This document shows, piece by piece, positions 17,001 through 25,458 of a stretch of 64,000 nt of DNA. The stretch comes from JAJRAG01 sp050010535. GTDB taxonomy: Archaea; Thermoplasmatota; Thermoplasmata; Methanomassiliicoccales; JACIVX01. The stretch spans positions 5,000-68,999 of the forward strand of contig JBEKKT010000019.1 in assembly GCA_050010535.1 (NCBI GenBank). The letters are read 5' to 3'. The first letter of the stretch is position 1; each line of letters opens with the position of its first letter. Made by a program: the position numbers and the translations under genes. Under the pieces are notes generated by a model. It saw only the letters and a program-made list of their open reading frames with translations, had not been told where the DNA came from and ran no database searches.

Positions 17001-18327
17001 AGCTGTCTGGAACCGACTCGGCATGGTGCAGGTGAAGCTGGGGGATATGGAGAAGGCTGCTGATAGTTTCAACAAGTCAGTCGATCTGGATCCGAAGAAC
17101 AAGGCTGCTTGGTTGGGCAGGGCCGAGGTGATGGAGAAGATCGGGAACGACGAGGAGGCGATCAGGAGCTACGACGCCGCGCTGGGCATGGATCCCAAGG
17201 ACAAGATCGCGTGGTGCGGAAAAGGAATAGTGCTGATCCGTCTTGGGAAGTACGATCTGGCTAAGAGAGCGTTCGAGAAGGCTCTGGAAATCGACAGGAG
17301 TATGGAGTCCGCGCAGGAAGGCATGCGGATCGTCGGTAGCAGACTCCGAGAGAGGGAGATCGATGCCTACGCCCAGAAGCTCGTCGAGTACGAGTATCGC
17401 TCTGGCAAGAGACTGTCGAGGGAGGATGCGTTCAGGGAGTGCGGTATCCCGTTCTCTCATCTGGACGACGTCCTCAAGTTGCTGGACGAGAAGGAGGTGG
17501 TGAACGTCATTTCCCTGAGCCAGGCGGAGTTCAAGGTGTACGAAGGGCTCTCGAGGGACGTGCTTCTCGCGAGCTACCGGACCCCTAGCGTCGGTCGGTA
17601 CGGTCTGCGTCTGCCCGACGTTCTAATGAATCTGCCTGAAAGGGACATTCGCAAGGCGAAGAAGGTTCTGGCCTATATCGAAAAAGTGAATGACATGGAC
17701 TTCTCTACGGTCGCCCCCGATCAGGAAACGGAGCAGTTGCTGAGGTCCGCGATGACTATGCCCGAGGAGAAACGGTCCGCGATTGGCCTCATGGAGAACC
17801 TTGGGGTCGGGATATTCAATGCTAGGAAACTCATGGCGATCTTGCAGACATTCAGGGGAGAGGGATACAAGGCCTCCTCGGTCAAGGTTAAGGACATCCC
17901 TTGGCGGGCAGAGCAAGTGGATATGGAGAAGGATGAGAAGAAGAAGCGCGTTGTAGAGCTCAAATCGGTGCTAGGGACCCCTGGACAGAGGTCCGAGAGG
18001 GATGAGGTCGATCTATATAGCCGATTCTACAAGGAGGAAGCTAAGGGGGTGGAGGCCCCGGCGAACGTCGAGGAGATCAAAGGTCGCCGCTGCCTGTTCC
18101 ACGGCGGTCAGGCGGTCATGAAGTGCTCGACATGCGGTTCGCTTCTGTGCAAAGAGTGCATCTCCGAGTCAGACTTCTGCCCGAGATGTGGAGCCCCGAT
18201 CAAGAAGAAGACTGTCAGAGGCTCCGAAGATTCGAAGAAGGACAGGGCCAAGGGACCTGCAGAGTCTGGCAGGCAGGCGGAGCCCTCCGAGGAGGACAGG
18301 GAGAGCAGAGACTGGACGCGCCTGTGA
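14017..18327 (+). CDS. Giant tetratricopeptide-repeat protein with C-terminal B-box-like zinc finger
   Basis: I start it at ATG 14017, preceded by AGGTGAT, giving 1,436 residues; upstream in-frame ATG 13996 and GTG 13981 are alternatives. Residues about 60-1110 are a near-continuous array of roughly thirty 34-residue TPRs (pattern A-W--KG--L--LGRYEEA--SFD+AL-LDP-D), forming a long superhelical protein-binding scaffold. After it come a conserved-looking helical domain (residues about 1115-1300; SREDAFRECGIPFSHLDDVL, RSAIGLMENLGVGIFNARKL), a charged linker, a B-box-like zinc finger with paired Cys/His (RRCLFHGGQAVMKCSTCGS, CKECISESDFCPRCG), and a Lys/Glu-rich tail. There is no signal peptide or membrane segment, so it is probably cytoplasmic. 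The partner is unknown. Confidence 0.88.
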   Translation: MGYFDSLFDSDLKALKRARKLIDDAGGRMKEKDGSGVVSDLGKARDILYENAPKTRKRVNEYSDTLVTLSDSYVSCNMPEEANRAADKALSMTPNSVNAFIGKAHALATIRSYSESVIILDKAISLNPDNKILLSEKGRTLDLSGDTPGAVECYKKVVEIDPSDLYYYDVLAEKTPERPIWLRKKGETLAGQGKLDDALKAFDSGLVNDPGNVDILLGKGGVLILLQRHDEATAIFDEILTRDPRNFTAHLNKARALRERGESEEALKHYKEALRSDPSHKHTWTEVASLLEHMERLDESLKAYERALELDNMYAPALEGKCGLLKRMGKNQELVDFCSKLLEVKKDDVPTIVMKVDALVKLERNEEALATVDSALLDNPRDPDLLDRKRAVLGALNRYEDQIEVCAELLSLHPQHFESLRDQGVAFFKTGKYHEALKSLEKATKLKPDNEETLLAIKECQKRLGKDKDVIDACDRVLKINPKNKSALFDKAVALDRLDKDLEAVETYGKVLELDPSDEETLKNLSIVLFSMRRYEDALERAATGSALYPADPAFWRVKGDCLFALNRYDDAVEAFTKAVDLDPYDKRVWYSKGLALESAKRFEEAVACYDQAIQLDPNDMNLWISRGVTLEWLERNPDALMSYDQALALDNTNRFVHVRRGQVLAKMGRHEEAVVSFEKALEISPKDVEVLEAKKQSLKILGKFEEMVKVCDQIIKVDPRNKSAWIDRGTACQRSNQIDEAIRSFDRALELDPHDIVVLEHKKDAVVAKGVPSEILEICDAVLKIDLKNKMAHVDRGSALERLGHLDEAVASYNTAIQIDGMDKSIFNLKGLALVGLGKYGEAVESFDYAWRLDPNDPYVLNNKGRALLLMRNYVEALKALEKCVSMSPQTARFNTDKGRALASLDRLEEAVESFDRAIGLDKNETQAWKFKGNVLFKVGQYENAVNCYNRAIELGLEDPILYKSKGRALEELGRLREALESYDRAVGLDMTDAAVWNRLGMVQVKLGDMEKAADSFNKSVDLDPKNKAAWLGRAEVMEKIGNDEEAIRSYDAALGMDPKDKIAWCGKGIVLIRLGKYDLAKRAFEKALEIDRSMESAQEGMRIVGSRLREREIDAYAQKLVEYEYRSGKRLSREDAFRECGIPFSHLDDVLKLLDEKEVVNVISLSQAEFKVYEGLSRDVLLASYRTPSVGRYGLRLPDVLMNLPERDIRKAKKVLAYIEKVNDMDFSTVAPDQETEQLLRSAMTMPEEKRSAIGLMENLGVGIFNARKLMAILQTFRGEGYKASSVKVKDIPWRAEQVDMEKDEKKKRVVELKSVLGTPGQRSERDEVDLYSRFYKEEAKGVEAPANVEEIKGRRCLFHGGQAVMKCSTCGSLLCKECISESDFCPRCGAPIKKKTVRGSEDSKKDRAKGPAESGRQAEPSEEDRESRDWTRL

Positions 18328-18400
18328 AGCGAACCTAAGAAAGTGAGAGCGAAATGCGCCCGTATTCCATTTCTTCCCACTTTTTTGTCCCCCGCGCTCG

Positions 18401-19705
18401 TCAGTAGTCCATCACGTCGGCCTTCATGAACTCCCGGAGCAGCGAGGTCGCGTAGCAACCTTTGTCCAAAGAAAACGATAGCACCAGACTGTCGTCCTCG
18501 GTTCTGATCGTCAGATCCTTGAATCGGCCTAGGAGCTCCCTCCTGCTGCCCTTCGAGCTGCATTCCGAGATCTCGGGAATGATGAAATCCTCGCGGCTGA
18601 TGTCCTCGGCATCGACGATCTCTTTCTCAATCGCGCCCGCCTCTCCGTCTGCGAACTCGCTCTCCGAGCCGAAAAGGAGGCCGCTCACGAAAGCCTTCCG
18701 TTCCGCCATCTGCCTCTCAACGAGGTCGATGTTCTCCTCCTTGACTCTAATGTGGACATCGTGGTCCGGGACTCCATTCCGATCGGCAGGTAGAATGACG
18801 TCCCCTATGAGGGACCGGTTCAACGGGAGGCCTTTCCTAATCCTCTGGCTCAGCATCTTGTTGAAGAGATGCGACTGATAGGCATGCACAAACATCATCT
18901 GAAGGTTCGGCGGCAATGACCCGATCGCCCCGGCATAGTCCCCCTCGTTCTCGGCCAAGTGTGCGATCACCATTCGCTCGAACGAGAGCTTCTTCGGGTA
19001 GGTTGCCATCGCGGATTTGAAATCCATCGATCGCCCGAGCTCCCTTCGGACCCTCTGTGTCTCTTCATCTTCATTCTCACTCGGGTTCGCGACGTAGACC
19101 ATCACGGCTCTCTCGAAGTCGCCCTTCACGATGTGCTTGCCGACAAGGTGGGTCACGGGCCTGAGAGCCCCGAAGCGCTGCACTCCGAAGAAGTTCGGAA
19201 AGCCGTCCAGTTTTCTGAGTATGTTCGCGGTCGCTTGCGCCGTCGTTTCGAGTTCCTCGCCTTTGATGGCGCAGTCTCTTATTCTCAAGGTGAAGGAATT
19301 CCCGACAAGGTCGCCGATAGTGATGTGCTTCCTCGCTCGATATGCATCCGATACCGTGACCTGATGCATCCTCAGCGATCTCACTTCCTCGATCGGAGCC
19401 TCGAATGACATGAGTTGCTTCGTGACTGCTCTTTTGTCCTTCGTTCCGGCGAAGCCGATCCTGCTTCTGCTGATCATTAGGGACCTAGAGAGCATCCGAA
19501 CAAGCCTGTTCATCTCCCAATTCGTGGAAGTGACGTTCGCGATAGTGTACTTCCCATCCTCTGACCGGTTAGGGTACTTCGATATCTCCTCGACCACGAA
19601 ATCTTCGGGCACCTTCCTGAGCCTTCCACCAGTGCCCGAGGTCGTCGTGTAGAAAACCTCAAGGCCGATCTCGGCCTCCCGGGACTTGCTAACCTGATAA
19701 TCCAT
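18401..19705 (-). CDS. truD: tRNA pseudouridine(13) synthase TruD
   Basis: This makes pseudouridine at position 13 of tRNA. The 434-residue protein has the N-terminal VPEDFVVEEIS motif (about residue 35), the catalytic aspartate in GFAGTKDKRAVTKQLMS (about residue 85-100), and the TruD-specific insertion domain (residues 160-330) with NFFGVQRFGALRPVTHLVG and HAYQSHLFNKMLSQRI. The length fits archaeal TruD. It follows the rpoL gene by six bases on the same strand, so the two are likely co-transcribed. Confidence 0.96.
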   Translation of the reverse strand: MDYQVSKSREAEIGLEVFYTTTSGTGGRLRKVPEDFVVEEISKYPNRSEDGKYTIANVTSTNWEMNRLVRMLSRSLMISRSRIGFAGTKDKRAVTKQLMSFEAPIEEVRSLRMHQVTVSDAYRARKHITIGDLVGNSFTLRIRDCAIKGEELETTAQATANILRKLDGFPNFFGVQRFGALRPVTHLVGKHIVKGDFERAVMVYVANPSENEDEETQRVRRELGRSMDFKSAMATYPKKLSFERMVIAHLAENEGDYAGAIGSLPPNLQMMFVHAYQSHLFNKMLSQRIRKGLPLNRSLIGDVILPADRNGVPDHDVHIRVKEENIDLVERQMAERKAFVSGLLFGSESEFADGEAGAIEKEIVDAEDISREDFIIPEISECSSKGSRRELLGRFKDLTIRTEDDSLVLSFSLDKGCYATSLLREFMKADVMDY

Positions 19706-19711
19706 GGACTT

Positions 19712-19987
19712 CTACTTCAGGTCCTTCTCGAGTTTCTCCCTCGTTTCCTTGAACTCCCCGGCTAGAGTTTTCGAAGCTCGCTTTAGTGCTATCTGAGGCT
19801 TTCCGGTTTTCACCCGGACGGAAAGGGTTGGGAATTCGAGGTCGGGATGTGCGGCAGTATACTTGACATCGGACACCGCTTCGTCTTCAAGGAGCTCGGT
19901 GACCAACGGTGAGATCAGAGTCATGTCTGCGTCCTTGATCATGATTTTGATAGAATCCTTGTCCTTCTCGATGAGTTCAAGCTGCAT
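19712..19987 (-). CDS. rpoL: DNA-directed RNA polymerase subunit L (Rpo11)
   Basis: A small assembly subunit of archaeal RNA polymerase that pairs with subunit D, like the Rpb3/Rpb11 pair. The 91-residue protein contains the family pattern DSIKIMIKDADMTLISPLVT, then VKYTAAHPDLEFPTLSVRVK and the C-terminal helix LKRASKTLAGEFKETREKL. ATG 20008 is in frame, but it would sit almost on top of the TATA box at 20011-20020, so ATG 19987 is the better start, with an AGGA upstream of it. Confidence 0.95.
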   Translation of the reverse strand: MQLELIEKDKDSIKIMIKDADMTLISPLVTELLEDEAVSDVKYTAAHPDLEFPTLSVRVKTGKPQIALKRASKTLAGEFKETREKLEKDLK

Positions 19988-20010
19988 GGCGGGTCCTATC
20001 TGAATCATGA

Positions 20011-20020
20011 CTATAAATCT
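20011..20020 (-). promoter_or_regulatory. TATA box of the rpoL-truD transcript
   Basis: AGATTTATAG on the minus strand predicts transcription start near 19990, three bases before the chosen rpoL start at 19987. Confidence 0.5.
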
Positions 20021-20034
20021 TTTGATGGAGCCCC

Positions 20035-21795
20035 TTAGTTCTCCACATGCTTCAACTGGCCCTTATACATCGATTCGAGTTCGGTGCTCGTCGTTGCCTC
20101 TCGGGGACTCTTGTCGTCCCGGAATCTGCCTGTGAACCTTGGGAAACGTATCGCCAGGCCCGCATCCTTCCTTATCTTGGAGTACGCGCAGGTGTGAGTA
20201 GGACTGATGGTTATCTCCGCCCCCAGTACCTCGAGCACCATGAATGGTTCGAACCAGAAGTCCGAGTCCAGCTTTGAGGATACCAGGGGATGCTTGTCCT
20301 CAAGGCGGTATTTTTCCAGCTTCGCAGGAAGAGAGGCAAGTGTCTGGTCGTCGAATCCGCTGCCAAGCTTGCAGACGGTCTCGAATCTGTCTTCCTGCTC
20401 GCTGTACGTCGCCATCAGCAGCGCTCCGTAGACACCCTTCCTCCTGCCCCTTCCCGCGAAAGCTCCGACCACGACAAGATCGACGGTGTCCGTCATCTCG
20501 GATTTGTATTCCTTCTTGTACTTTATCCAGAGGAAACCCCTCGCGCCCGCCCTGTACACCGAGCTTTCGTCGACGGACTTCGCCATAAGTCCCTCGCATC
20601 CATCTCTGAGTGCTTCCTGGAAGAAGGCTTCGACTTTCTCGACGTTGTCCAATATCCTCATCTCTGAGGTGCTGACCTCTTCCGTCGTCTCCACGCAGCT
20701 CTCAAGCGCCCTTCTCCTCTCGAGGAGTGGCAAATTCGTAAGATCCTTCCCATCCAGATAAAGACAGTCGAATAAGAAGATCCTAACAGGGTAGTCCTCC
20801 ACCGCGCCGCTGATGTCATGCTTGCGCCCCCTTCTGTGGGAGACCTCCTGGAAGGGCAGCATTTCTCCGGTGTTGATATCAACCGGAACGCACTCCCCCT
20901 CCAATATGGCGCTCTTCGATTTGAACGTCTTCTTCAGGGCGCTCACGACGTCTGGGAACTGCGAAGTCAGGTCCTCTAGTCTCCTGGAGAAGAGCCTGAC
21001 TTCCTTCCCGTTTATGTGCGTCTGCACCCTGACGCCGTCGTACTTGTACTCGAAGGCGGCCCGTCCTCCCATGCATTCAAGGATCTCCGTAGGAGAAGGG
21101 AGCCGTTCGGCCAGCATCGCCCTCACCGGGTTCCCCACTTCAATCCTCATCGCTCTGACCCCTTCTATCCCTTCCTTGCAGAGAACCTCGCCGACCTTCC
21201 CAAGGTCGGAGGAAACGCTGAACGCTCTCTCCACAACGTCCCTCTCCTCCTTTGTCGCGAATGCTTGAGAAAGAGCGTCAATCACGGTCATGTCCGCGAC
21301 GCCCAGTCTCATCCTTCCCGTGACTATCCTGGCGATGTACTTCGCCTCCGCCGGTGTGGCGTCGTGCAGGATGTCGGCCAGCATTTTCATCTTCTGATCC
21401 TGCGATCCGCTTCCCTCCGCCTCGGCGATGCGCTGGAGCGCCCCGTACACCCTGTCGAGAGTAAGCTGCTCTGAGAAAAGGGTCCTCTGCTTCTTCACCT
21501 CGAAGACTTTCTCCGCCACGATCCCCGGATCGCCCTCCTTTAGCCAGAGATTCTGAATGTCCTCCCCTCTCGTTCCGGAGGTGAAAGCGATCGTTCTCTG
21601 GAGCAGCTTGTCCGCAAGCCCCAGTTTCTGTGGGTAGAAATCGGGATAGAGCTGACCTTGGGTGAGATATACAATCTTCCCGAGCGAAGAGCAGTCAGCG
21701 GCGCGGAAGAAATCGGCAAGTATCTCGGTCATCTCCAGACGACCGGATGTCGATTCCAGTGCTTCGTATACTCTTACCAGCTCTTGGTAGAGCAT
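20035..21795 (-). CDS. lig: ATP-dependent DNA ligase
   Basis: This seals nicks in replication and repair. The 586-residue protein has the N-terminal DNA-binding domain (1-205; KYIARIVTGRMRLGVADMTV), the adenylation domain with motif I EYKYDGVRVQTH (nucleophilic Lys about residue 250), motif III VRIFLFDCLYLDGKDL, motif IV EGLMAKSVD, motif V FLWIKYKKEY, and the OB domain (about 430-565) ending in SPTHTCAYSKIRKDAGLAIR-type motif VI sequence. The length fits archaeal/eukaryotic type I ligases. It is separate from the flanking genes. Confidence 0.97.
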   Translation of the reverse strand: MLYQELVRVYEALESTSGRLEMTEILADFFRAADCSSLGKIVYLTQGQLYPDFYPQKLGLADKLLQRTIAFTSGTRGEDIQNLWLKEGDPGIVAEKVFEVKKQRTLFSEQLTLDRVYGALQRIAEAEGSGSQDQKMKMLADILHDATPAEAKYIARIVTGRMRLGVADMTVIDALSQAFATKEERDVVERAFSVSSDLGKVGEVLCKEGIEGVRAMRIEVGNPVRAMLAERLPSPTEILECMGGRAAFEYKYDGVRVQTHINGKEVRLFSRRLEDLTSQFPDVVSALKKTFKSKSAILEGECVPVDINTGEMLPFQEVSHRRGRKHDISGAVEDYPVRIFLFDCLYLDGKDLTNLPLLERRRALESCVETTEEVSTSEMRILDNVEKVEAFFQEALRDGCEGLMAKSVDESSVYRAGARGFLWIKYKKEYKSEMTDTVDLVVVGAFAGRGRRKGVYGALLMATYSEQEDRFETVCKLGSGFDDQTLASLPAKLEKYRLEDKHPLVSSKLDSDFWFEPFMVLEVLGAEITISPTHTCAYSKIRKDAGLAIRFPRFTGRFRDDKSPREATTSTELESMYKGQLKHVEN

Positions 21796-21888
21796 GAGGT
21801 ATCAAACGGATTTTGGGTATTTAATCCATGAAGACAATGCCGCGCAATCTCGAAGCATTCCAATCATCCAAATCTATATGGGGACCGG

Positions 21889-23478
21889 CTAGAAATCGAA
21901 GATGCTCTTCTGGCCAGCTGTCTGGTCCTTCTTCTCTTCGATAGCTTCAGGCGCCTTTTTCTCCTCAGTTTTCCTGCTCATCCTGTACAATCGCCGGCGC
22001 ATTGCGGTCTCCTTCTTCTGGCTGGAGAAGAGGTACGCCTCGTCCATCGTGCCCCTCGTGACCAGGATTACGACCCTTCCGGGACTTCTCCTACCGGTCC
22101 TCCCCCTTCTCTGGATCGTCCTTATCTCGGACGGGACGGGCTCGTAGAAGACCACAAGGTCTGTGCTTGCGACGTCCAGCCCCTCCTCCCCGACCGAGGT
22201 CGCCACGAGGACATTATACTCACCGCGACGGAACTTCTCGAGCACGCTGACCTGCTCCTTCTGCTTCAAGCCCTTCTCGCTCCCTCTCTCGGCCTGTCCG
22301 ATCAACTTGGCGACCTTGGCCCCCTCGATTCTCGAGAGCTTGCTGGCTACGAGCTCGCACGTGTCCCGATAGTGTGTGAATACCAATGTCCTTGAGTTCG
22401 GGTGCGCTATTATCTGGTTGCTAACGATGCTCATCACCCTCGACAGCTTCGGGTGCTCCATGGTCATGCTGCTGAGAATCGAGGTCAGTTTCTCGAATTC
22501 GGGCGACCGCACTATTGCCCTCGATGCCTTCGATCCCTCCTCTGATGTCGCCTCTAGCCGCATCCTTTCCAAGTAGCTCTTCAGAGCGCTCGTCCCTTGG
22601 GTTTCCGCGAGTTCGAGCGCGTGACCGATTTTCATCGCCATCGCATGGACGCTCAGCGCTCGATACAGCTGCTTTCTTCTTTCTCCGGAGTTGAGCTTCG
22701 CTTCGATCTTGCTCCTGACCTCCAGCAGGTGTTTCTTCGTCGGGGGTCTTTTCCCATCCATCACCCCCAGATTGACGAGTTCTTTGATGTAGGAATCGTT
22801 GAGGGACCTGAGGATTGCCACGACTTTCCGCATCTGGTCAGGGACATCAACCTCCACCCACTGCATGTTGACGTCCTGAACGTACCTCGCCACGTCTCGA
22901 TCGCTTTCAGATCTGATCTCGATCTTCTCGATCCCCAGGTTCTTTCGGACCTCCTCGATCCTCACGCCGCTGCTCCCTGGCGAGGCGGTCATCCCCATGA
23001 CGAGGCCATCGTATGCCTTGTACTCGTCTCCGATAGTCACGTATGCGTAGTTCCCGACAGCCCTGTGCGCCTCGTCGAATATAATCAGCCTAACATCCCT
23101 CAATGATATCCGCTCGCGCCTGAGGTCGTTGTCGATGACCTGCGGCGTCGAAACGATGACATCGTTCTCGATCCATTCCACCTCCCTCTCCATCGGATCC
23201 ACCTCGCCTGTGAGGGCGGCGACTTTCTTTCCGATCAAGTGCTCTCTCACGAACCCAGCATGCTGTTCGACCAACGGCTTCGTCGGAGCGAGAAACAACA
23301 CCTTGCCCTTCCTTGAATTCAACACCTCAGCCATGACAATGAGGGCGACGACCGTCTTTCCCATGCCGGTTGGAAGAACGATGAGCGTTGAGGAGTCCAG
23401 ACAGGACTCCGCCAACGCAATTTGATACTCCCTCTCCTCGATGCTATTCTCTTTGATGAGGGGATGCTTCACGAACAC
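21889..23478 (-). CDS. Hef/FANCM-type DEAH superfamily 2 helicase without nuclease domain
   Basis: A 529-residue helicase starting at GTG 23478. Motifs: Q-like EEREYQIALAESCL, Walker A LPTGMGKTVVAL (about 36-42), APTKPLVEQH, DEAH box IIFDEAHRAVGNYAYV (about 137), MTASPGSS, a helical insertion (about 230-310) typical of Hef/MPH1/FANCM, and motifs V/VI ATSVGEEGLDVASTDLVV and QRRGRTGR. Archaeal Hef remodels stalled replication forks and usually carries an XPF-type nuclease domain, which is absent here. The extreme C-terminus GQKSIFDF resembles a PCNA-interacting (PIP) box. Confidence 0.93.
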   Translation of the reverse strand: MFVKHPLIKENSIEEREYQIALAESCLDSSTLIVLPTGMGKTVVALIVMAEVLNSRKGKVLFLAPTKPLVEQHAGFVREHLIGKKVAALTGEVDPMEREVEWIENDVIVSTPQVIDNDLRRERISLRDVRLIIFDEAHRAVGNYAYVTIGDEYKAYDGLVMGMTASPGSSGVRIEEVRKNLGIEKIEIRSESDRDVARYVQDVNMQWVEVDVPDQMRKVVAILRSLNDSYIKELVNLGVMDGKRPPTKKHLLEVRSKIEAKLNSGERRKQLYRALSVHAMAMKIGHALELAETQGTSALKSYLERMRLEATSEEGSKASRAIVRSPEFEKLTSILSSMTMEHPKLSRVMSIVSNQIIAHPNSRTLVFTHYRDTCELVASKLSRIEGAKVAKLIGQAERGSEKGLKQKEQVSVLEKFRRGEYNVLVATSVGEEGLDVASTDLVVFYEPVPSEIRTIQRRGRTGRRSPGRVVILVTRGTMDEAYLFSSQKKETAMRRRLYRMSRKTEEKKAPEAIEEKKDQTAGQKSIFDF

Positions 23479-23536
23479 GCCAACACATAATCAAGACTCT
23501 AGAAAAGGGTTTTGGGGAGGGGTTCGAACAGAATGA

Positions 23537-23857
23537 TCAGTGGCAACCGCTGCCGCACGACCCGCATCCGGAGAAGTTGGGGTTCTGGATGATCAATCCT
23601 GATCCCTGCGGGGTCTCGACATATTCTATTGTGCACCCTTCGAGGAACTCCTGGGCCTCATCATCGTAATAGAAGGAGAATCCGTCGACTTTTTGCTCGA
23701 GGTCACCCTCTTTCTTCTTCTCCTGGAAGGCCATGCCGAATTGCGGGCCTGAACAGCCAACTCCAGCGACGTATATCCTGACTCCAAATCCTTGTTTCTG
23801 GTTCTTGGCGAGAAGGTCGTTGATGAACTTCTTCGCCTCCGCGCTTGCTTCTACCAT
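23537..23857 (-). CDS. HesB/IscA-like iron-sulfur cluster protein
   Basis: Start placed at ATG 23857 (MVEASAEAKKFINDLLAKN, 106 residues), seven bases after GGTGCGG, because the TTTAAAT box at 23897-23904 predicts transcription start near 23875; ATG 23884 would lie upstream of that. The fold pattern is that of HesB/IscA: VRIYVAGVGCSGPQFGMAF (first Cys), then FSFYYDDEAQEFLEGCTIEY and a C-terminal CGSCGSGC cluster. A-type proteins carry or store Fe-S clusters. The extra cysteines at the C-terminus exceed the usual CxC and resemble the archaeal short branch. Confidence 0.86.
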   Translation of the reverse strand: MVEASAEAKKFINDLLAKNQKQGFGVRIYVAGVGCSGPQFGMAFQEKKKEGDLEQKVDGFSFYYDDEAQEFLEGCTIEYVETPQGSGLIIQNPNFSGCGSCGSGCH

Positions 23858-23896
23858 GAGTACCGCACCTTTCACGCTGAACACGTTGAGCCATTA

Positions 23897-23904
23897 TTTA
23901 AATT
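23897..23904 (-). promoter_or_regulatory. TATA box of the HesB/IscA-like gene
   Basis: ATTTAAAT predicts transcription start near 23875, between the two candidate ATGs, so it favours the downstream one at 23857. Confidence 0.45.
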
Positions 23905-24024
23905 CTTTCCCTCATCATTCAGTCACTGAGATGCTGGCCGTCTCTGACGGATTCGCTCGATGTAACTTTATCCATCGCGTCCGGAAGGGTTTAAATCGGC
24001 GGACGATTTACTCAGACGGCGGAA

Positions 24025-24534
24025 ATGATGCACGGCCAACGATTTGAGGCAAGATTTCGTCAGATGACCAGGAGAGACATACCCGCTCTCGTAAGGATGA
24101 GCAGGGAGAACATGGCCCATATCGTTCTTTCATCGTGGGGGACCGAGTGGAGAGACGACACTCTCGTCCGGGCCGTTACAGATCCCGATACTGTCACTGA
24201 GATTGCCACGCACGATGAGAGGATCGTCGGGTACTACACCTTTTTCAAGCGGATCGACAGCGTTTTCATCGTCTCGATACAGATCCTGCGTCAGTACCAG
24301 CAAAGAGGGCTCGGTAGTCTGATGATGGCACGTATTGAGGAGTGGGGAAGGAGGAATGGCCTCGATGCGGTGGAATTGTGGGTCCAGAGCACAAACGAGT
24401 CCGCCATCAGTTTCTACGAGCACGTTGGATACAGAGTTGCCGGTAAGCAGGGCAACAATTATTTGATGAGTAAGGTTATCAAGGAGAAGCCGGAGGCCAG
24501 TGTGAGAGGGTGCCATGTCGGAACATCTGCTTGA
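24025..24534 (+). CDS. GNAT-family N-acetyltransferase
   Basis: A 169-residue acetyltransferase. The acetyl-CoA-binding motif A is VSIQILRQYQQRGLGSLMMA (Q/R-x-x-G-x-G/A form QQRGLG), followed by the motif-B helix SAISFYEHVGYRVAGKQ. The N-terminal FRQMTRRDIPALVRMSREN is the usual GNAT start. The substrate is unknown. The RimI-like layout would allow N-terminal protein acetylation. A TTTAAAT box at 23990-23996 lies about 30 bases upstream. Its stop lies 20 bases inside the next gene (DUF2099), so the two are translationally linked. Confidence 0.9.
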   Translation: MMHGQRFEARFRQMTRRDIPALVRMSRENMAHIVLSSWGTEWRDDTLVRAVTDPDTVTEIATHDERIVGYYTFFKRIDSVFIVSIQILRQYQQRGLGSLMMARIEEWGRRNGLDAVELWVQSTNESAISFYEHVGYRVAGKQGNNYLMSKVIKEKPEASVRGCHVGTSA

Positions 24535-25375
24535 GATGGCGAAAGCACTGGTCCTGGTGAAGGATGGCAAGATAACCGTTCTGAGCGATCCGAAGATCAT
24601 GCGCTGTCCTCTCCGAAGCAATCTATACGGTTGCGATGAGGAGAACAGGCAGACAGTCGAGACGACTCTCAAGAAGCACATGGCGGAGTATGGGATGTAT
24701 GGGCCGAACCGAGTTCTCGAGGCCAACGAGAAGCCCGTGTCCTTTGGCGCGTCGGAGATCATCATGGACGCCATGACTGAAGGTATGGTAGACGCCGCGG
24801 TCGTCGTCTGCGATGGTGCTGGGACTGTGATCATCACACGTCCCGAAGTGCTTCAGGCGACGGGAGCGCACATGACAGGGCTTATCAGGACCGACCCGAT
24901 CCCTGAGACGCAGGAAGGCCTCAGACAGAGGGGATGTTTTCTCCTAGACGATGTCTGCACGATAGACCAGGTCAAGGGATACCTCAAGGCGACGAAATCG
25001 GGGTTCAAACGGGTCGCCGTCACGATAAGTGGATTGAGGGCCTTCGAGGCGAGGACCCTAAAGGAGATGGGGCATGTCTCTGGCTGCCCTCCGGTGATCT
25101 TGGCCGTCCACAACAGCGGCGTCACGAAGGAGGACGCAGAGATGCTCGGAGAATCCTGTGACATCGTGTGGGCGTGCGCGTCGAAGGAAGTCAGGGATGT
25201 CGTGGGAAAGCGCGCGAAAATTCAGATAGGGATATCGATACCAGTGTTCGCCTTGAGCGATATGGGAAAGAAGCTGGTCCTTAACCGGGCGAGTCACTTT
25301 GACGATGGGATCGTCATTCACAGGGCAAGCCTGCCAATGACCCCTTCTGGGAAGCAGCCTGAGCCGCTTATCTGA
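24515..25375 (+). CDS. DUF2099 protein (methanogenesis marker 8)
   Basis: A 286-residue protein with the family's N-terminal KALVLVKDGKITVLSDPKIM, CPLRSNLYGCDEENRQTVE and SFGASEIIMDAMTEGMVDAA, where Cys residues precede a putative nucleotide/metal site. Later it has GCFLLDDVCTIDQVKGYLKA and KIQIGISIPVFALSDMGKK. These match methanogenesis marker protein 8 (DUF2099), found mainly in methanogens and relatives; its biochemical role is not established. The 20-base overlap with the GNAT gene indicates an operon. No other methanogenesis gene lies in this window, so methanogeny cannot be claimed from this gene alone. Confidence 0.87.
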   Translation: MSEHLLEMAKALVLVKDGKITVLSDPKIMRCPLRSNLYGCDEENRQTVETTLKKHMAEYGMYGPNRVLEANEKPVSFGASEIIMDAMTEGMVDAAVVVCDGAGTVIITRPEVLQATGAHMTGLIRTDPIPETQEGLRQRGCFLLDDVCTIDQVKGYLKATKSGFKRVAVTISGLRAFEARTLKEMGHVSGCPPVILAVHNSGVTKEDAEMLGESCDIVWACASKEVRDVVGKRAKIQIGISIPVFALSDMGKKLVLNRASHFDDGIVIHRASLPMTPSGKQPEPLI

Positions 25376-25458
25376 GAACGTTTCTCTCAGGCATTCCCCA
25401 TATGATTGAGGCAGGCCAACATTCGACTGAACAGTGAGAACGATTTTTGGCAATCCGT

